From NCBI GenBank assembly GCA_905178155.1, contig CAJINV010000013.1, positions 1,802,281 to 1,866,280 of the forward strand: a stretch of DNA of 64,000 bases. The letters are read 5' to 3'. Positions 1-15,000 of the stretch are shown piece after piece. This DNA is from Amoebophrya sp. A120 (lineage: Eukaryota > Sar > Dinophyceae > Syndiniales > Amoebophryaceae). A program made the translations under genes and the position numbers. Each line of letters opens with the position of its first letter. Position 1 is the stretch's first letter. Under the pieces are notes generated by a model. It was not told where the DNA came from, searched no databases, and worked only from the letters and a program-made list of their open reading frames with translations.

Positions 1-3000
1 CGATGACCAGACTCGGGTCCTGCCTGTCCGTGCTGGATTGGGTGCACCTGGGCTCGTCCTTCAGCGTCCGCTCGTTCGCCCGAGTCGGGAGCAGCTTGTC
101 CGTATTCGGCTGCGTGTTGATGTCGAGCTCCTTGTCGCTGCTCGACTGCGCACACTTGGGCTCGACGTTCTCCGTCCGGAACTTCGCGCGGTTCGGGTCG
201 ACCTTGTCGACTTACGGTGTAGGCAGGCTCGGATCCAGCATGTCATTGCTGGATTTGCTGCATCTCGGATCTTCCGTTTCGGTGCGGGCTGCGTCCCGAT
301 TGGGCTCCAGCTGCAGCGTGTATGGCATCAGCCTGTTCGGCAGCAGCGTGAGCTTGCTGGACTTCATGTCCATGGGCTCCGCGCTGTCCCTGCGGTCGTT
401 CGCGAGGCTCGGATCCAGTCTGTCGGTGTTCGGCGTGACCAAGATGGGTTCGCTGCTGTCCTGCCTGGACTTCGTCACCTTCGGCAGTTCCTGCTCGATC
501 CGCATGTTCAGCCGACTGGGAAGTTCCGCTTCAGTTTACGGCCTTGCAAGACTGGGCTCGGCGTTGTCGCTGCTCGACACGGTCTCGATCGGCAGCTCCT
601 TGTCCGTCCGCACCTTCGCCCGGATGGGGTCCGCTGCCAGCGTGTACGGAATGGTCCGGTTCGGAAGTTCAATGTCTTTGCTGGACTGCTTCTGCATCGG
701 ATCCACCATGTCCATGCGCAGCTACGCGCGCCTGGGGTCTTCGCTTTCCGTGTACGGAATCAGTAGACTCGGGTCCTGCGTTTCCATTCTGGACTACGTG
801 AACATCGGGTCCGCTTTTTCGATCCGCGCGTTCAGCCGGTTCGGCTCCAGCTTCAGCCTGTTCGGCATTGGCAGACTCGGATCCTCCATGTCTGTGCTGG
901 ACATGCTGTCGCTCGGCAGTTCCATGTCCACCCGCGGTTTCGCGAGATTAGGGTCCAGCCTCTCCGTCTACGGACAAGTCAGGTGCGGATCGGCGTTGAG
1001 CGTCTTGGACATGACTTACTTGCGTTCGTCCTTGTCCTTGCGTTCTCTCGCGCGGTTCGGCTCCAGCTGCAGTCTCTTCGGCGTCTGCAGAATCGGGTCC
1101 TGCCTGTCCATGCTCGACCAGGTGACTTTTGGTTCCAGCTTGAGTCTCCGCAGCATCGGCCGCATGGGAAGCAGCGTTTCCGTGTACGGAATCTCGCGGT
1201 TCGGATCCAGTTGCAGCATTCTTGACGCGGTCAGCCTCGGCTCCGCGCTCAGCTGCCGGTCATTCGCGCGCTGCGGCTCGAGTTTGTCCGTCTTCGGGAT
1301 GGTCAGGTTCGGAAGTAGTTTGAGCGTGCTCGACACCATCAGCTTCAGCAGCGCGTTCAGCATGCGAGGGTTTGCACGACTGGGATCTTCTTTGTCCGTG
1401 TTCGGCTGCGCGAGAATCGGCTCTTCTCTCTCCGGCTTGGACTGTGTCTCCCTCGGCAGCTCGCTGTCGATCCGCAGCTTCTCGCGGTTGGGTAGCAGCT
1501 TCTCCGTGTACGGTGTGGCGAAGGTCGGGTCGTGCCTGTCGTTGCTTGACGGTGCGTCGATCGGCTCGAGCTTCTCCATCCGGTCGTTCGCAAGACTCGG
1601 AAGCAGCTTGTCGATCTTCGGATTGGTGAACATGGCGAGCTCGCTGTCTTTGCTGGATCTCGCTTCCCTCGGTAGCTCGATCTCCTGCCGCAGTATCGCG
1701 CGGTTCGGATCCGGCCTTTCGCTGTACGGCACGACCAGATTGGGGTCCGCGATCTCGCTGGTTGACTTCGCGAACCTGGGCAGCTCCTTCTCCTGCCGCT
1801 CGTTCGCGCGGTTCGGAAGCACGATTTCGGTGTACGGCACGGTCAGACTCGGGTCGGCTTTGTCCGTTCTCGACTACGTGCTGTGCGGTTCCAGTTTCAG
1901 CGTCCGGTCCTTCAGCCGCTTGGGATCCTCTCTTTCCGTCTTCGGCTGCGGCAGACTTGGAAGCTCCTTGTCCCTGCTCGACATGTTGACGCTCGGTTCC
2001 GGGGTCTCTCTCCGCAACTTCGCGCGCATGGGAAGTTCTTTGTCCGTGTTCGGGCTGTTCCAGTGCGGATCTAGCGTTTCGCTGCTGGACTTCCTGCAGG
2101 TCGGCTCGTCCCTCTCCGTTCGCGCGTTCCTGCGCATGGGCAGCACGCTGTCCGTGTACGGAATGAGCCGGCTGGGGTCACGGATGTCGATCCTGGATGG
2201 GTGCATGATCGGGTCCAGCTTCTCGATCCGAACCTTATCCCGACTCGGGTCCGCGATGTCTGTGTACGGAATCGGCCGGATTGGCTCCAGCCTCTCCGTG
2301 CTCGACTGCAGCATGATTGGCAGCAACGTTTCGACACGCAGCTTCGCGCGGTTCGGATCCAGTTTAAGTGTGTACGGATTGTCCCGGTTCGGATCCTCGA
2401 TGTCGATCTTGGACAACCTGAACCTCGGCTCCTCCGTCTCCATGCGGAATATGTGTCGACTGGGCTCGGCGTTCTCGGTGTACGGCAACGTACGCATGGG
2501 TTCCCTGCTCTCGATCCTGGACTACGGGCACATGGGATCGTCCGTTTCCGTGCGCGGTTTCTGCCGCCTCGGATCGTCGCTGTCGATCTTCGGCGTGGCG
2601 CGAATGGGAAGCAGCTTGTCGATTTTGGATCAGGTGAAGATCGGCAGCATGCTCTCCTGCAGAAGCTACAGCCGGTTCGGCAGCAGTCTGTCCTGCTACG
2701 GCATGATGCGACTCGGGTCCGGTGTCTCCATGCTGGACATGCTGCACCTCGGGTCCAGCTTCTCGATTCGGTCCCTCGGCCGCCTCGGCTCCAGCTTCAG
2801 TGTGTACGGTACGCTCCGCTTCGGGTCCGCGCTGTCCATGCTGGACTGCGTGAACCTCGGATCCAGCTTGTCCGTCCGCAGCCTGGCGCGGCTGGGGTCT
2901 AGTTTGTCGACGTTCGGAATTGCGCGATTGGGCTCGGCTCTGTCGGTGTTGGATTTCATCACCTTCGGTTCCACCCTCAGCTGCCGCTCGATGGGCCGAC

Positions 3001-6000
3001 TCGGCTCTGCGTGCAGCGTCTTTGGCATGAACCGCCTCGGATCTTCCGTCTCGATTCTCGACACGTTGCAACTCGGATCTTCCCTGTCGGTGCGTTCCTG
3101 CGCTCGCTTGGGCAGCTCCTTGTCCCTGTTCGGGTATTTACAGCTGGGCAGCAGCATCTCCGTGCTGGACTTCTTCACGTGCGGATCTGCCTTGTCGCTG
3201 CGGTCCTTCGGCCGCATGGGCTCCGCTTTGTCCCTCTACGGAACGGTCAGACTCGGCAGCAGCTTGTCCGTGCTGGACTACGCGTGCGTCGGCTCGAGCT
3301 TCTCCGTTCGGTCCTTTAGCCGGTTCGGGTCCAGCCTGAGCTCGTTCGGCATGACGGTTCTCGGGAGCAGCCTGTCCGTCCTGGACATGTTCTCCCTCGG
3401 TTCGACCCTGAGCTTGCGGTCGTTCGGACGCCTGGGATCCAGTTTGTCGACGTTCGGATTCTCCGCGCTCGGCAGTTCGGTCTCGGTGCTCGACTTTTTG
3501 TCGCTGGGCAGCGTCATGAGCGTGCGCTCCATGGCGCGCTTTGGATCGTCGCTCTCGTGCTACGGGTCCATCCGACTGGGATCGTCGTTGTCCATCCTGG
3601 ACTCGGCCTCGTTGGGAAGCTCGATCTCGATCCGGTCGTTCGCGCGCCTTGGATCCAGTTTGAGCACGTTTGGCTTCGTCCACCTCGGATCCGCGATCTC
3701 CGTCCTGGACTTCAACACGTTCGGATCGACGCTGTCGCTCCGCAGCATGGCCAGACTGGGGTCCACCCTGTCCGTGTTCGGCTTCGTCGCGATGGGCAGC
3801 AGCATGTCGATCCTGGACTGCATGATGATGGGCAGCAGTTGCAGCTTCCGCAGCATGGGCCGACTGGGCTCCACTATCAGTTTGTTCGGCTGCGCCAGAC
3901 TGGGCTCCGCGGCGTCCTGCCTGGACTTCATCAGCTTCGGCTCGACGTTGTCGGTGAGATCGTTCTCCCGGTTTGGATCGTCTATGTCTGTGTTCGGGGT
4001 GACCCGGTTGGGCTCCTCTCTGTCCATCCTCGACCTCTGTTCGCTCGGCAGTTCGTTCTCCGTGCGCAGCATGGCGCGGTTCGGCAGCAGTCTGTCCGTG
4101 TACGGGTTCGCCACTCTCGGGTCCGCGATGTCGATCCTCGACGCGGTCAGCCTCGGGTCCGCCATGTCGATCCGCTCCTGCGCGCGGCTGGGATCCAGCA
4201 TGAGTGTCTTCGGGTTCGCGAGACTCGGCTCCACCATGTCGGTTTTGGACACCATTAGCCTAGGGTCTGCCGTCTCGTGCCGCTCGTTCGCGCGACTCGG
4301 GTCGACTTTGTCCGTCTTCGGAATGTCGCGGTGCGGCAGCAGCATGAGCGTGTTGGATTACGTGCTGGTCGGCTCCACGCTGTCCTGCCGGTCCTTCATG
4401 CGGTTCGGATCGTCCCTGTCCGTCTTCGGCTTCAGCACGCTCGGAAGCAGTTTGTCCGTGCTGGACATGCTGTCGCTCGGGTCCAGCTGCAGTCTCCGGG
4501 GGTACTCCAGACTCGGAAGTTCGATGTCGCTGTTTGGCATTGCGCTTCTCGGATCGACGATCTCCTGCCTGGACGTCGCGCACATCGGGTCGGCGTTGAG
4601 CTTGCGGTCGTTCGCGCGACTCGGCTCCTCGCTTTCCGTGTTCGGCTTCACGCAGATTGGCTCGAGCATTTCCATCCTGGACTTCATCAGCTTCGGCTCG
4701 GCGATCAGCATCCGGTCGTTCGCGCGCCTCGGCAGCACGGTGTCCATGTTCGGCTGCGCCAGACTCGGGTCCGCGATCAGTGTGCTGGACTCTGTGCACT
4801 TGGGAAGCAGTCTGTCCCTGCGCAGCTTGGCTCGGTTCGGCTCGACGTTGTCCCTGTACGGCTTCGGCACGTGCGGCAGCAGCATGTCGATCTTGGACAC
4901 GCTGCAGCTCGGATCGACGTTGTCCGTCCGCAGCATCGCGCGGTTTGGCTCGGCGCTGTCGGTGTTCGGTTTGACGAAGCTCGGCTCTGGATTCAGCATT
5001 CTGGACTACATCACGTTCGGGTCCGCGATCTCCATGCGCAGCATGGCAAGGCTCGGCTCCACAACCTCCATGTTCGGGCTGTGCCGCCTCGGATCCGCCA
5101 TGTCGATCGTCGATTGCCTGAATTTAGGCAGTGCGATGTCCGTGCGGTCGTTCGCGCGATTCGGCAGCTCTTTATCCGTGTTCGGCCTGGCCCGACTCGG
5201 CTCCCGCTGCAGTCTGTTCGACATGATGTGCGTGGGCAGCTCGCTGTCCTGCCGCATGTTCGCGCGGTTCGGAAGCTCGCTCTCGACGTACGGGCTTGCG
5301 CGACTGGGCTCTAACATGTCGATTCTCGACTTCGTGAACATCGGGTCCTCCTTGTCCGTCCGCTCCTACATGCGCATGGGAAGTTCTTTATCTCTGTTCG
5401 GCATGACTCGGCTCGGGTCCTCACTGTCCATCCTGGATTTCGTGATGACGGGATCCTCGATTTCCATCCGCAGCTACGCGCGCATGGGATCCACCATGTC
5501 GGTGTACGGAGTGCTGGGACTCGCTTCCGCGATTTCCGTCCTGGACTTCCTGCACCTCGGGTCCAGCATGTCCGTCCGCTCCTACGCCCGACTCGGCTCC
5601 AGCGCTTCCCTCTTCGGGATCGCGAGACTCGGGTCCGCCTGCAGTGTGTTGGACATGATCAGCATGGGCTCCGCGCTGTCGGTTCGCTCGTTCGTGCGAC
5701 TCGGGTCCTCCCTGTCCGTGTTCGGCGTGGCTAGGTTGGGAAGCTCCTTGTCCGTGCTCGACTACGTGCAACTCTCCTCTGCCGTGTCCGTGCGCAGCTA
5801 CGCCCGGCTCGGGTCTAGCCTGAGTCTGTTCGGCTGCAGCAGACTGGGATCCAGTTTGTCGCTGGTCGACATGGTGTCGCTCGGATCCAGTCTCTCCGTC
5901 CGAACGTACGCGCGGTTTGGTAGCAGTATGTCGGTGTACGGCACGATCAGGATGGCGAGCGGATTGTCCCTGTTAGACACGATTCAGCTCGGCTCGTCGA

Positions 6001-9000
6001 TCTCCATTCGGAACTTCGCACGATTGGGTTCGAGTTTATCCGTGTTTGGCTGTTGCAGACTCGCATCCTGCTTGTCCATCCTCGACTGCGCGACGCTGGG
6101 GTCTGGCCTGTCCGTGCGGGCCTGGACGAGGTTCGGCTCCTCGATGAGTGTGTACGGCATGCTGCGGTTTAGCTCGCAGATGTCCGTGCTGGACATGCTC
6201 ACGATCGGCTCCTCCTTCTCCGTCCGCAACTTTGTCCGACTGGCGTCTGGGTTGTCCGTGATGGGGAGAACCCGACTCGGCTCGAACTTGTCGGTGTTGG
6301 ACCAGATCACGGTGGGATCGGCCTTGTCCGTGCGCGGCTTCGCCCGGTTCGGCAGCTCTTGCTCCCTGTACGGGTGCGCCAGACTCGGCAGCACGATCTC
6401 CATCTTGGACTTCGTCACGGTCGGGTCGTCGATGTCGCTGCGGCACTTCGCGAGACTGGGATCGTCCTTCTCCGTCTACGGCGTGGCACAACTCGGCAGC
6501 TGCCTGTCGTTGCTGGATAACATCCAGCTCGGCTCCTCGTGCAGCGTCCGCTCGTTTGCGCGGTTCGGGTCCACCTGCAGTGTGTACGGCGTGAGCAGAC
6601 TCGGCTCTCTGCTGTCCGTGCTCGACATTGCGCACATCGGCAGCTCCATCAGCGTCCGCGGCATGGCCCGGCTCGGCAGCTCGCTGTCCGTGTTCGGCCT
6701 GTGCCGGCTCGGATCCGCGTTGTCCATGCTGGACGGCTGTCAGCTCGGCTCCGCGCTGTCGGTCCGCAGCATGGCGCGGTACGGAAGCAGTTTGAGTGTC
6801 TACGGGTGTGTCAGACTCGGGAGCTCTATGTCCGTGTTGGATGTCACTGATTTGGGATCCACGTTGTCGCTGCGGTCCTTCGCACGACTGGGATCCAGCA
6901 CGTCGATCTTCGGCATGTGCCGCATGGGAAGCCGTTTGTCCATCCTGGACACGCTCATGCTCGGTTCGACCTACAGCCTCCGCGGCTTCTGCCGGATGGG
7001 CAGCAGTCTGTCGATCTTCGGCATGGCCAGATTGGGCTCCGCGCTCTCGATCCTCGATTTCGTCAGCATGGGCTCGTCGATCTCCGTGCGGTCGTTCGCG
7101 CGACTCGGATCCAGCTTGTCCGTCTGCGGCATCATGAAGATGGGATCCTCCTTGTCCGTCTTAGATGTGATTCAGCTTGGCTCCGCCATGTCCGTCCGCA
7201 GCTTCGCGCGCCTCGGGTCGAGTTTGAGTCTCTTCGGAATCAGCACGCTGGGCTCCGCGATGTCGGTGCTGGACTTCTTGACGCTCGGATCGTCCGCGTC
7301 GCTCCGCTCCTTCGTGCGCATGGGATCTTCCTTCAGCGTGTACGGAACGGTCCGGTTCGGTTCCGCACTGTCTTTATTGGACTTCACGCACTTTGGCTCT
7401 AGCACCTCGGTGCGCGGATTCTGCCGACTGGGGAGCTCCCTGTCCGTCTTCGGACTGGCGCGGATCGGATCCTCCTTGTCGATCCTGGACAACTGCCAGA
7501 TCGGGTCCAACATCTCGATTCGCGGGTTCTCCCGGCTGGGAAGCAGCTACAGCGTCTACGGCATGACAACTTTGGGGTCCAGTTTATCTGTCCTCGACTG
7601 CGTGCATCTAGGATCTGCTCTCTCAGTCCGCCACTACGCCCGTTTAGGTTCGTGCCTGTCCGTGATGAGCCGCAACTTGCTCGGATCCAGCTTCTCCGTG
7701 CTCGACACGCTGCAGATGGGATCCAGCTTCTCGGTCCGCTCGTTCGCGCGCCTGGGAAGTTCCCTCTCCGTGTTCGGCGTGACGCGCCTGGGCTCGACGT
7801 TGTCCGTGCTCGACCGCATGTCCATCGGCACCAGCCTGTCGATCCGCGGGTTCGTTAGGCTCGGCAGCGCTATGTCGATCATCGCCGCGGCGCGGTTCAG
7901 CAGTTGCATGAGTGTCAAGGACTACGTCCATCTCGGTTCGAGTTTGTCGGTGCGCTCCTTCACGCGGCTCGGCTCCGCCTTCAGTCTGTACGGGCTGTCG
8001 AAGGTCGGATCCAACATGTCGCTGCTGGACTTCATGCACATCGGTAGCGCGATCTCGGTCCGGTCTCACGCGCGGTTTGGAAGCGCACAGTCGATCTACG
8101 GCTTCGCCCGACTCGGCTCCACGATCTCCGTTCTGGACTTCGTGTCCGTCGGATCTGCGGTGTCGCTGCGCTCCTTCGCGCGACTCGGATCTGCGCTTAG
8201 CGTCTACGGAACTTCCAGGTTGGGCTCAACCTTGTCGGTTCTGGACTTCGTCGCGATCGGTTCCAGCTTCAGCCTGCGCGGCTTCAGCCGCATGGGATCC
8301 TCTTTCAGCATCTTCAGCCGCGCGGCCGCCGGTTCGGTGTCCGTCCTGGACTTCTTCGAGCTGGGCAGCACGATGAGCATCCGGTCGACGACTTGCTGCG
8401 GCAGCATGCTGTCTCTGTTCAGCCAGGTGCGGTTCGGATCGACGTTGTCCGTTTGCCAGGCCATGTTCATGGGATCCGCCTTGTCCTGCCGTGGCGCGAG
8501 CAGACTTGGTTCCAACTTCAGCATCTTCAGCTACACAAACCTCGGCAGCAACCTGTCCGTGCTGAACTTTGCGATCGCGGGATCGACCTTGTCCCTCCGT
8601 GCGTTCGGGCGGTGCGGGAGTAATTTTTCCGTGATCAACCAGGTCACGTTCGGGTCCAGCTTGTCTGTCCTGGACTACGCCTGCCTCGGCAGCTGCGTGT
8701 CCATGCGGTCGATGGCTCGGTTGGGCAGCAGCTTCTCGATTTACGGCATGTTTCGCGCGGCGAGCAACTTCTCGGTGTTGCAGTTCGTGCAACTCGGATC
8801 GGCGTTGTCGATTCGGTCCTACAGCCGGCTCGGATCGACGCTCTCCGTCGCGGGCTACGTGAAGTTTGGCTCGACGGTTTCTTCCCAGGAGCAGACGAAC
8901 CTGACGTTGCTGTCCGTCCGCAGCTGGGTCCGCCTCGGCTCCGGCATGTCGATCTACGACTGCGTGCGATACGGTTCCAGCCTGTCGATCCTGAACTACA

Positions 9001-12000
9001 TGACGTGCGGGTCTAGTTTGTCGCTGCGCTGCTACGCTCGCGTTGGCTCGTCCGTCTCCATCTACGGCAAGTTCCGCATGGGCTCCATGATGAGCACGTT
9101 CGACACGATTTTGGCCGGCTCGTCCCTCTCCCTGCGCGGCTTCCAGCGGTACGGATCCGCTGTGAGCATCTTCAGCCAGGTGCGGATGGGAAGCAGCATG
9201 TCGATTTTGAACCACTTGGAACTCGGATCCAGTCTGTCCCTCCGCGCCCGCGCGCGGCTCGGCTCCGGCTGCAGCCTGTTCGGAAAGGTCCGGATGCGCG
9301 ACACCATGTCGATCCTGGACTTCTTCGCGGCGGGATCTTCGCTCTCGATCCGCGCGTCGACCCGAGTGGGATCGAGTCTGTCCCTGTTCAGCCAGGTCCG
9401 GCTCGGCTCCACCATGTCGCTGCTGGACCGGGTGCACATGGGATCCAGCTTGTCCATCCGCGGCGTGACGCGACTGGGCAGCGGATTCAGTATCTTCTCC
9501 GCGCAAAGACTCGCCTCGAGTATGTCGGTGTTGGACTCCGCGTACTTGGGCTCCACGTTATCCTTGCGTGGTATTTCGCGGTTCGGCTCGAATTTCTCGA
9601 TCTACAACCGCGTCGCTCTGGGCTCGAGCTTCTCTGCTCTGTCCCAAAGTCATCTAGGTAGTTCGTTGTCGATCCGCAGCTATGCCCGGTTCGGCTCGGC
9701 AATGTCTATCTTCGGACTCGCATCTGGTGGCAGTTGCTTGTCCGTGCTGGACTCGGCGAGTTTGGGGTCCGCGATCTCCCTGCGGTCCTTCTCGCGCATG
9801 GGTTCCAGCTTCTCCGTGTACGGCATGCAGCGGTTGGGCAGCAGTTTGTCTTGCCTGGACACGATCCTGCTCGGCAGCGCCTTGTCCGTCCGCGGCGCCA
9901 TCCGGCTGGGAAGCTCCATGTCGATCTTCAGTCAGATGAGGTTCGGATCCGGGCTCTCCTGCTTGGACTTCACGAACTTCGGCTCGGTTCTGTCCCTTCG
10001 CGCGACATTGCGCATGGGATCGGCGATGAGCATCTACGGAAAGATCCAGGCCGGGTCCAGTTTGTCCATTTTGGACACCACCTTGCTCGGGTCCAGCTGC
10101 AGTCTCCGGGCTTACGCTCGACTCGGGTCCGTCCTGTCGATCTACAACAGGGCTAAAGTCTCCGGCGCGTTCTCGGTGCTGAACTTCACGAACTTCGGGT
10201 CGACGCTGTCCCTGCGTTCCTACAGTTCGCTGGGCAGCAGTCTCTCCGTGTTCTGTAACATTCAGGGTGGCGCGGCGCTCTCCCTGCTCGCGAACGGGTC
10301 CTTCGGTTCGTCCGCCTCCCTGCGTGCGTTCGCGCGACTGGGCAGCAACGTGTCCGTCTTGGACTCCATCATGTTCGGAAGCAGCGTGTCCATGCGGAAC
10401 TTCTTCCGCGTCGGGTCCGCGATGAGCATCTTCAGCAAGCTGGGTTGCGGCTCGAATTTCAGCATCCTGGACAGCACGCACTTGGGTTCGAACCTGTCTC
10501 TCCGCGGCTACGCACGACTCGGATCTTCCTTCTCGGCGTTCACCTGCACGAGATTCGGCTCCAGCTGCTCGATCCTGGATTGCCTGGGCTTGGGATCCAC
10601 GTTCTCCATGCGCTGCACCGGGCGACTCGGTTCCTCGGCCTCCGTGTTCTCCGCTGTGAGACTTGGCTCGACGCTGTCCTGCTTGGACCAGACCATGATC
10701 GGATCCGGATTGTCGATTCGTGCGTTCCTGCGCCTCGGCTCCGCCTACTCCGTGTTCTCGCGAGTCCGCGGTGGCAGCAGTCTGTCTTTGCTGGACTGCG
10801 CGTTCTTCGGTAGTTCGCTCTCCATGCGCGCGCAGAACCGGCTCGGGTCCACGTTCTCCGTGTTCGGACAGGTCCGCGCGGGCTCTTGTTTGTCCATTCT
10901 GGATTACATGAGCCTCGCTTCGACGTTATCTCTCCGCGCGGCCGTCCGCGTTGGCTCCGGCGTGTCCATCTTCGGCTGCTCCAACATGGGATCGCGGTTC
11001 TCCGTGCTGGACTCCGTCGCGTTCGGAAGCAGCATGTCGCTGCGTTCGCACATGCGCGTCGGGTCTGGGCTGTCCGTGTTCGGCGCGATCCGAACGGCTT
11101 CCAGCCTGTCCGCGCTCGGCTACGGCATCTTCGGGTCGTCGTTGTCCATCCGCAACTACATGCGGGTCGGATCCGCCATGAGCTTGTTCAGCCAGGCCAG
11201 GATGGGCAGCTCCCTCTCCGTGCTGGACAAGATCGCGTTCGGGTCGAGTTTGTCGCTCCGACAGCTCGCAAGGTTCGGAAGTTCCCTTTCCGTGGTTGAA
11301 ACCGCACGGTTCGGATCGTCTCTGTCCGTCCTCGACTACTTCAGCATCGGGTCTTCGTTCTCGATGCGTGCGGCCGGCCGGTTCGGCTCCACTATGTCGG
11401 TGTTCGGCGTGGCGCGCGCCGGGGAGGCGGCTTCGCTACTGGACTTCTTCGCGATCGGGTCGACGCTCTCCTTGCGTTCGTACTGCCGCGTGGGTAGCGG
11501 GTTGTCGATCACCGGGTCGACGGACATGGGTGACAAGTTGTCCGTGCTCGACGCGATCAGCTTCGGGTCCTCCATGTCGCTGCGGTCCACCTTCCGGTGC
11601 GGCAGCAGCGCGAGCTTGCTGGACTTCGTCACGCTCGGGTCCGCGTTGTCCCTGCGTGGCGCGATCCGGTGCGGTAGCAGTCTGTCCATCCACAAAGGGA
11701 TTCGTATGGGTGCGTACATGAGTGTGATGGACGAAGCCTGCCTGGCTTCCGCCGTGTCCCTTCGTGGCTTCGCGCGGTTCGGCAGCAGCATCTCGATCTT
11801 CGACATGTTCGCGGCCGGCAGCTCCCTGTCGCTCCGCACGTACGGCCGGGTCGGCTCCGCGGTGTCCGCGTTCGGCTGCGTGCGGTGCGGCAGCACGATG
11901 AGTGTGTTGGACGCCACGGCATTCGGGTCCAGTCTCTCTTGTCGTACCTACGTGCGGCTCGGGTCCTCCATGAGCGTGATGTGCGGCGCCAGACTCGGAT

Positions 12001-15000
12001 CCAGCATCTCCGTGCTCGACTACTTCAGCGTCGGGTCCGCCATGTCGCTGCGTGCGTACCAGCGGATCGGCAGCTCCTGCAGTCTGTTCGGCGGTGCGAA
12101 GGGCGGTTGCCACTTGTCGATCCTCAGTCAGGTCTCGCTTGGTAGCAGCCTCTCCCTCCGTGGTTTGGCGCGCGCGGGCAGCTGCGTCTCGGTGCTGGAT
12201 TATTTGAAGATGGGATCATCCTTGTCTATCCGTGCGTTCGCGCGCTTCGGGGACGGGGTCTCCACCTTCGACTTCCTGCACGTCGGCAGCTCCATGTCGA
12301 TGCGCAGCAGCACCCGATTCGGGTCGTCCGTGTCCATCCGCGCGTTCGCGCGGTTTGGCTCCGGGTTCTCGATCTACAGCAAGGTGCAGATGGGATCATC
12401 CTTGTCGACGCTGGACTTCCTGTCCATGGGTTCCGCCTTCTCCGTGCGCGCAATGGGACGCTGCGGCTCGGCTCTGTCCTCGATGGACTTCGCGACGCTG
12501 GGTTCCTGCCTGAGTCTGCGTTGCAAGGCGCGGGCCGGTAGCAGTCTCTCCGTGTTCGCGCAGGCCCGCATGGGATCCAGCTTCTCGGTGCTCGGGCACA
12601 CCTGCTTCGGCTCCAGCTTGTCGCTCCGGAAGTTCTGCCGCGGCGGATCTGCCTGCTCGATCTTCAGCCAACTACGATTCGGCAGCAGTTCCTCCGTCCT
12701 GAACTACTTCCACCTCGGGTCCTCCCTCTCCATCCGGCAATTCGTCCGAATTGGCGAGGGACAGGTGTCCGCGTACGGCTCCGGTCGGGTTGGCATGCAG
12801 ATGTCCGTGTTAGACTTCGCAACGTTCGGGTCCAACCTGTCGATGCGCAGCTCGGCGAGATTCGGGTCCGCCATGAGCGTGTTCGATTTCATGCAGCTGG
12901 GCTCTTGCCTCTCCATCCGGAAGACGGCGAAGTTCGGCTCCGGCTTCTCGATCTTCAGCCGCATGCAGATGGGCTCCTGCTGCTCGATCTTGGATGCGGT
13001 AAGCTTCGGCTCTTCCCTCTCCGTCCGCGCGATCGCGCGCTTCGGAGGGCAGACGTCGGTGCTGGATAGCGTGTACCTGGGATCAACCTTGTCTGTCCGC
13101 GGCGTGGTCAGATTCGGCAGCAATTTCTCGATCTTCGCAATGACGAGGTCCGGGTCGTGCGCTTCTCTGCTGGACTTCATGAGCATGGGGTCCGCGATGT
13201 CGTTGCGCGGCGTCGGCCGGTGCGGCTCGTTCGTTTCGATTCTCGGCAGCATGCGCATGTCGGGCAACATGTCGATTTTGGATTCCGTCAGCTTCGGGTC
13301 TTCCCTTTCCGTCCGTCGCAACGCCAGACTGGGTGGACCGCTGTCGATGCACGACTGCACATGCTTCGGGTCTGCGCTCTCGCTCCGTGCGGTAACCAGA
13401 CTCGGTTCCGCACTGTCGATCTTCAGCCAGGCAAGGATGGGTTCCGCGACCTCGATCATGAACTACCTCGCGATGGGTTCGCAGATGTCGCTCCGCGCGG
13501 CCGGCCGACTCGGCTCCGGCTACTCGGTGTTCGGCAGGACGAGTTCCGGCGGGCAGTTCTCGATCTTGGACAAGGTGGACTTCGGTTCGACCTTCTCGAT
13601 CCGTGCGTACGGGCGGTTCGGCGCAAACATGTCCGTGTTCGATTTCGTGCATTTGAGTAGCTCACTGTCCCTCCGCGGTGTGGCGCGCTACGGATCGAAC
13701 CTCTCCGTGTTCGACCGGTCCCAATTCGGCGGCTGTTTATCCACCTTGGATGCCGTGAACCTCGGTTCCGTGCTGTCCGTGCGTGCGTTCGTGAAGATGG
13801 GGTCGACTCTGTCCATCTTCGACTTCACGAACTTTGGCTCCGTCGTGTCCGTCCGTAGCTTCATCCGGTGCGGATCCACCTTCAGTATCTACCACCGCGC
13901 ACGACTCGGGTCGGCGCTGTCCACCTTGGACTTCTTCAGCTGCGGTAGTTGCTTGTCGATCCGTGGCGTCACCCGGGCGGGATCGGCGCTGTCCGTGTTC
14001 GGAACCATGAGGATCGGATCCTGCTTGTCGGTACTGGACGTGAGTCACTTGGGTTCGGCGTTGTCCCTGCGTGGGTACGCGCGGCTCGGCTCCACGGTGT
14101 CCGTGATGAACCAGATCCGCTTCGGCTCGACTCTTTCGATCTTGAACGCGAACACGCTGGGCTCCGTTTTGTCCCTGCGCGCGTACGTGCGGTTCGGAAG
14201 CGCATTGTCAGTCTACGAGCGATGCACGGTTTCTTCCAGTTTGTCGGTGTTGGACTTCCTGACTCTCGGGTCGTCGATTTCCACGCGCAACCTGATCCGA
14301 TTCGGCTCGAACATGTCCGTTTTCAGCCAGGTGGCCTTCGGCTCCAGTCTGTCCGTGCTTGATTACGCGAACTTCGGTTCCTCGATCTCTGTCCGCTCGC
14401 TGGTCAGAATCGGTTCCGCGCTGTCCGTGTTCGTGACGGAAACATCAGATTCCCTGAATCTGGGTAAGCTCTCCATCCTGGCGACGACCAACATCGGTTC
14501 CTGCTTGTCGCTGCGTGGCTTCGCGCGGTTCGGGTCGAGTTTCTCGATCTTCCAACGCGTGGCTTTGGGCTCGACCTGCAGCTCTTTAGATTTCGCGCAC
14601 TTCGGCAGCACGATCAGTATCCGCTCGTTCCTGCGAGCCGGTTCCACTGTGTCCGTGTTCAGCAAGACCACGTACGGATCGACGGTCTCCGTCTTGAACT
14701 TTAGCGCCTACGGTTCCTGCATGTCGCTGCGCGGCTTCGCGCGAGTCGGCTCCGCCTTCTCGATCTTCAGCAAGGCGGCCATGGGCAGCAACTTGTCCGT
14801 GTTGGACTTCACGCACTTGGGATCCACGACGTCTTTGCGGTCCATCGTCCGCCTCGGCTCGTCCTTCTCGATCGCCGGCGCGACCAACCGAGTCTTCCTG
14901 CACACGCAAATGTCCGTGCTGGACTTCGTGAACCTCGGGTCCAGCATCTCCGTCCGCAGCTGCGTGCGGTTCGGTTCGACCTTCTCGATCTACCAGCGGT

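Noticed and set aside
3-5. ATG at the window edge as the true start codon.
   Set aside because: It lies in M-T-R, the ordinary tail of a C coil, with a complete A coil following. There is no leader, and the frame is open to base 1.
8328-8360. The register break at 8.33 kb as a frameshift or gene boundary.
   Set aside because: Three bases (one residue) are missing, so frame is kept and normal coils continue at once. It is a change of repeat style within one gene.
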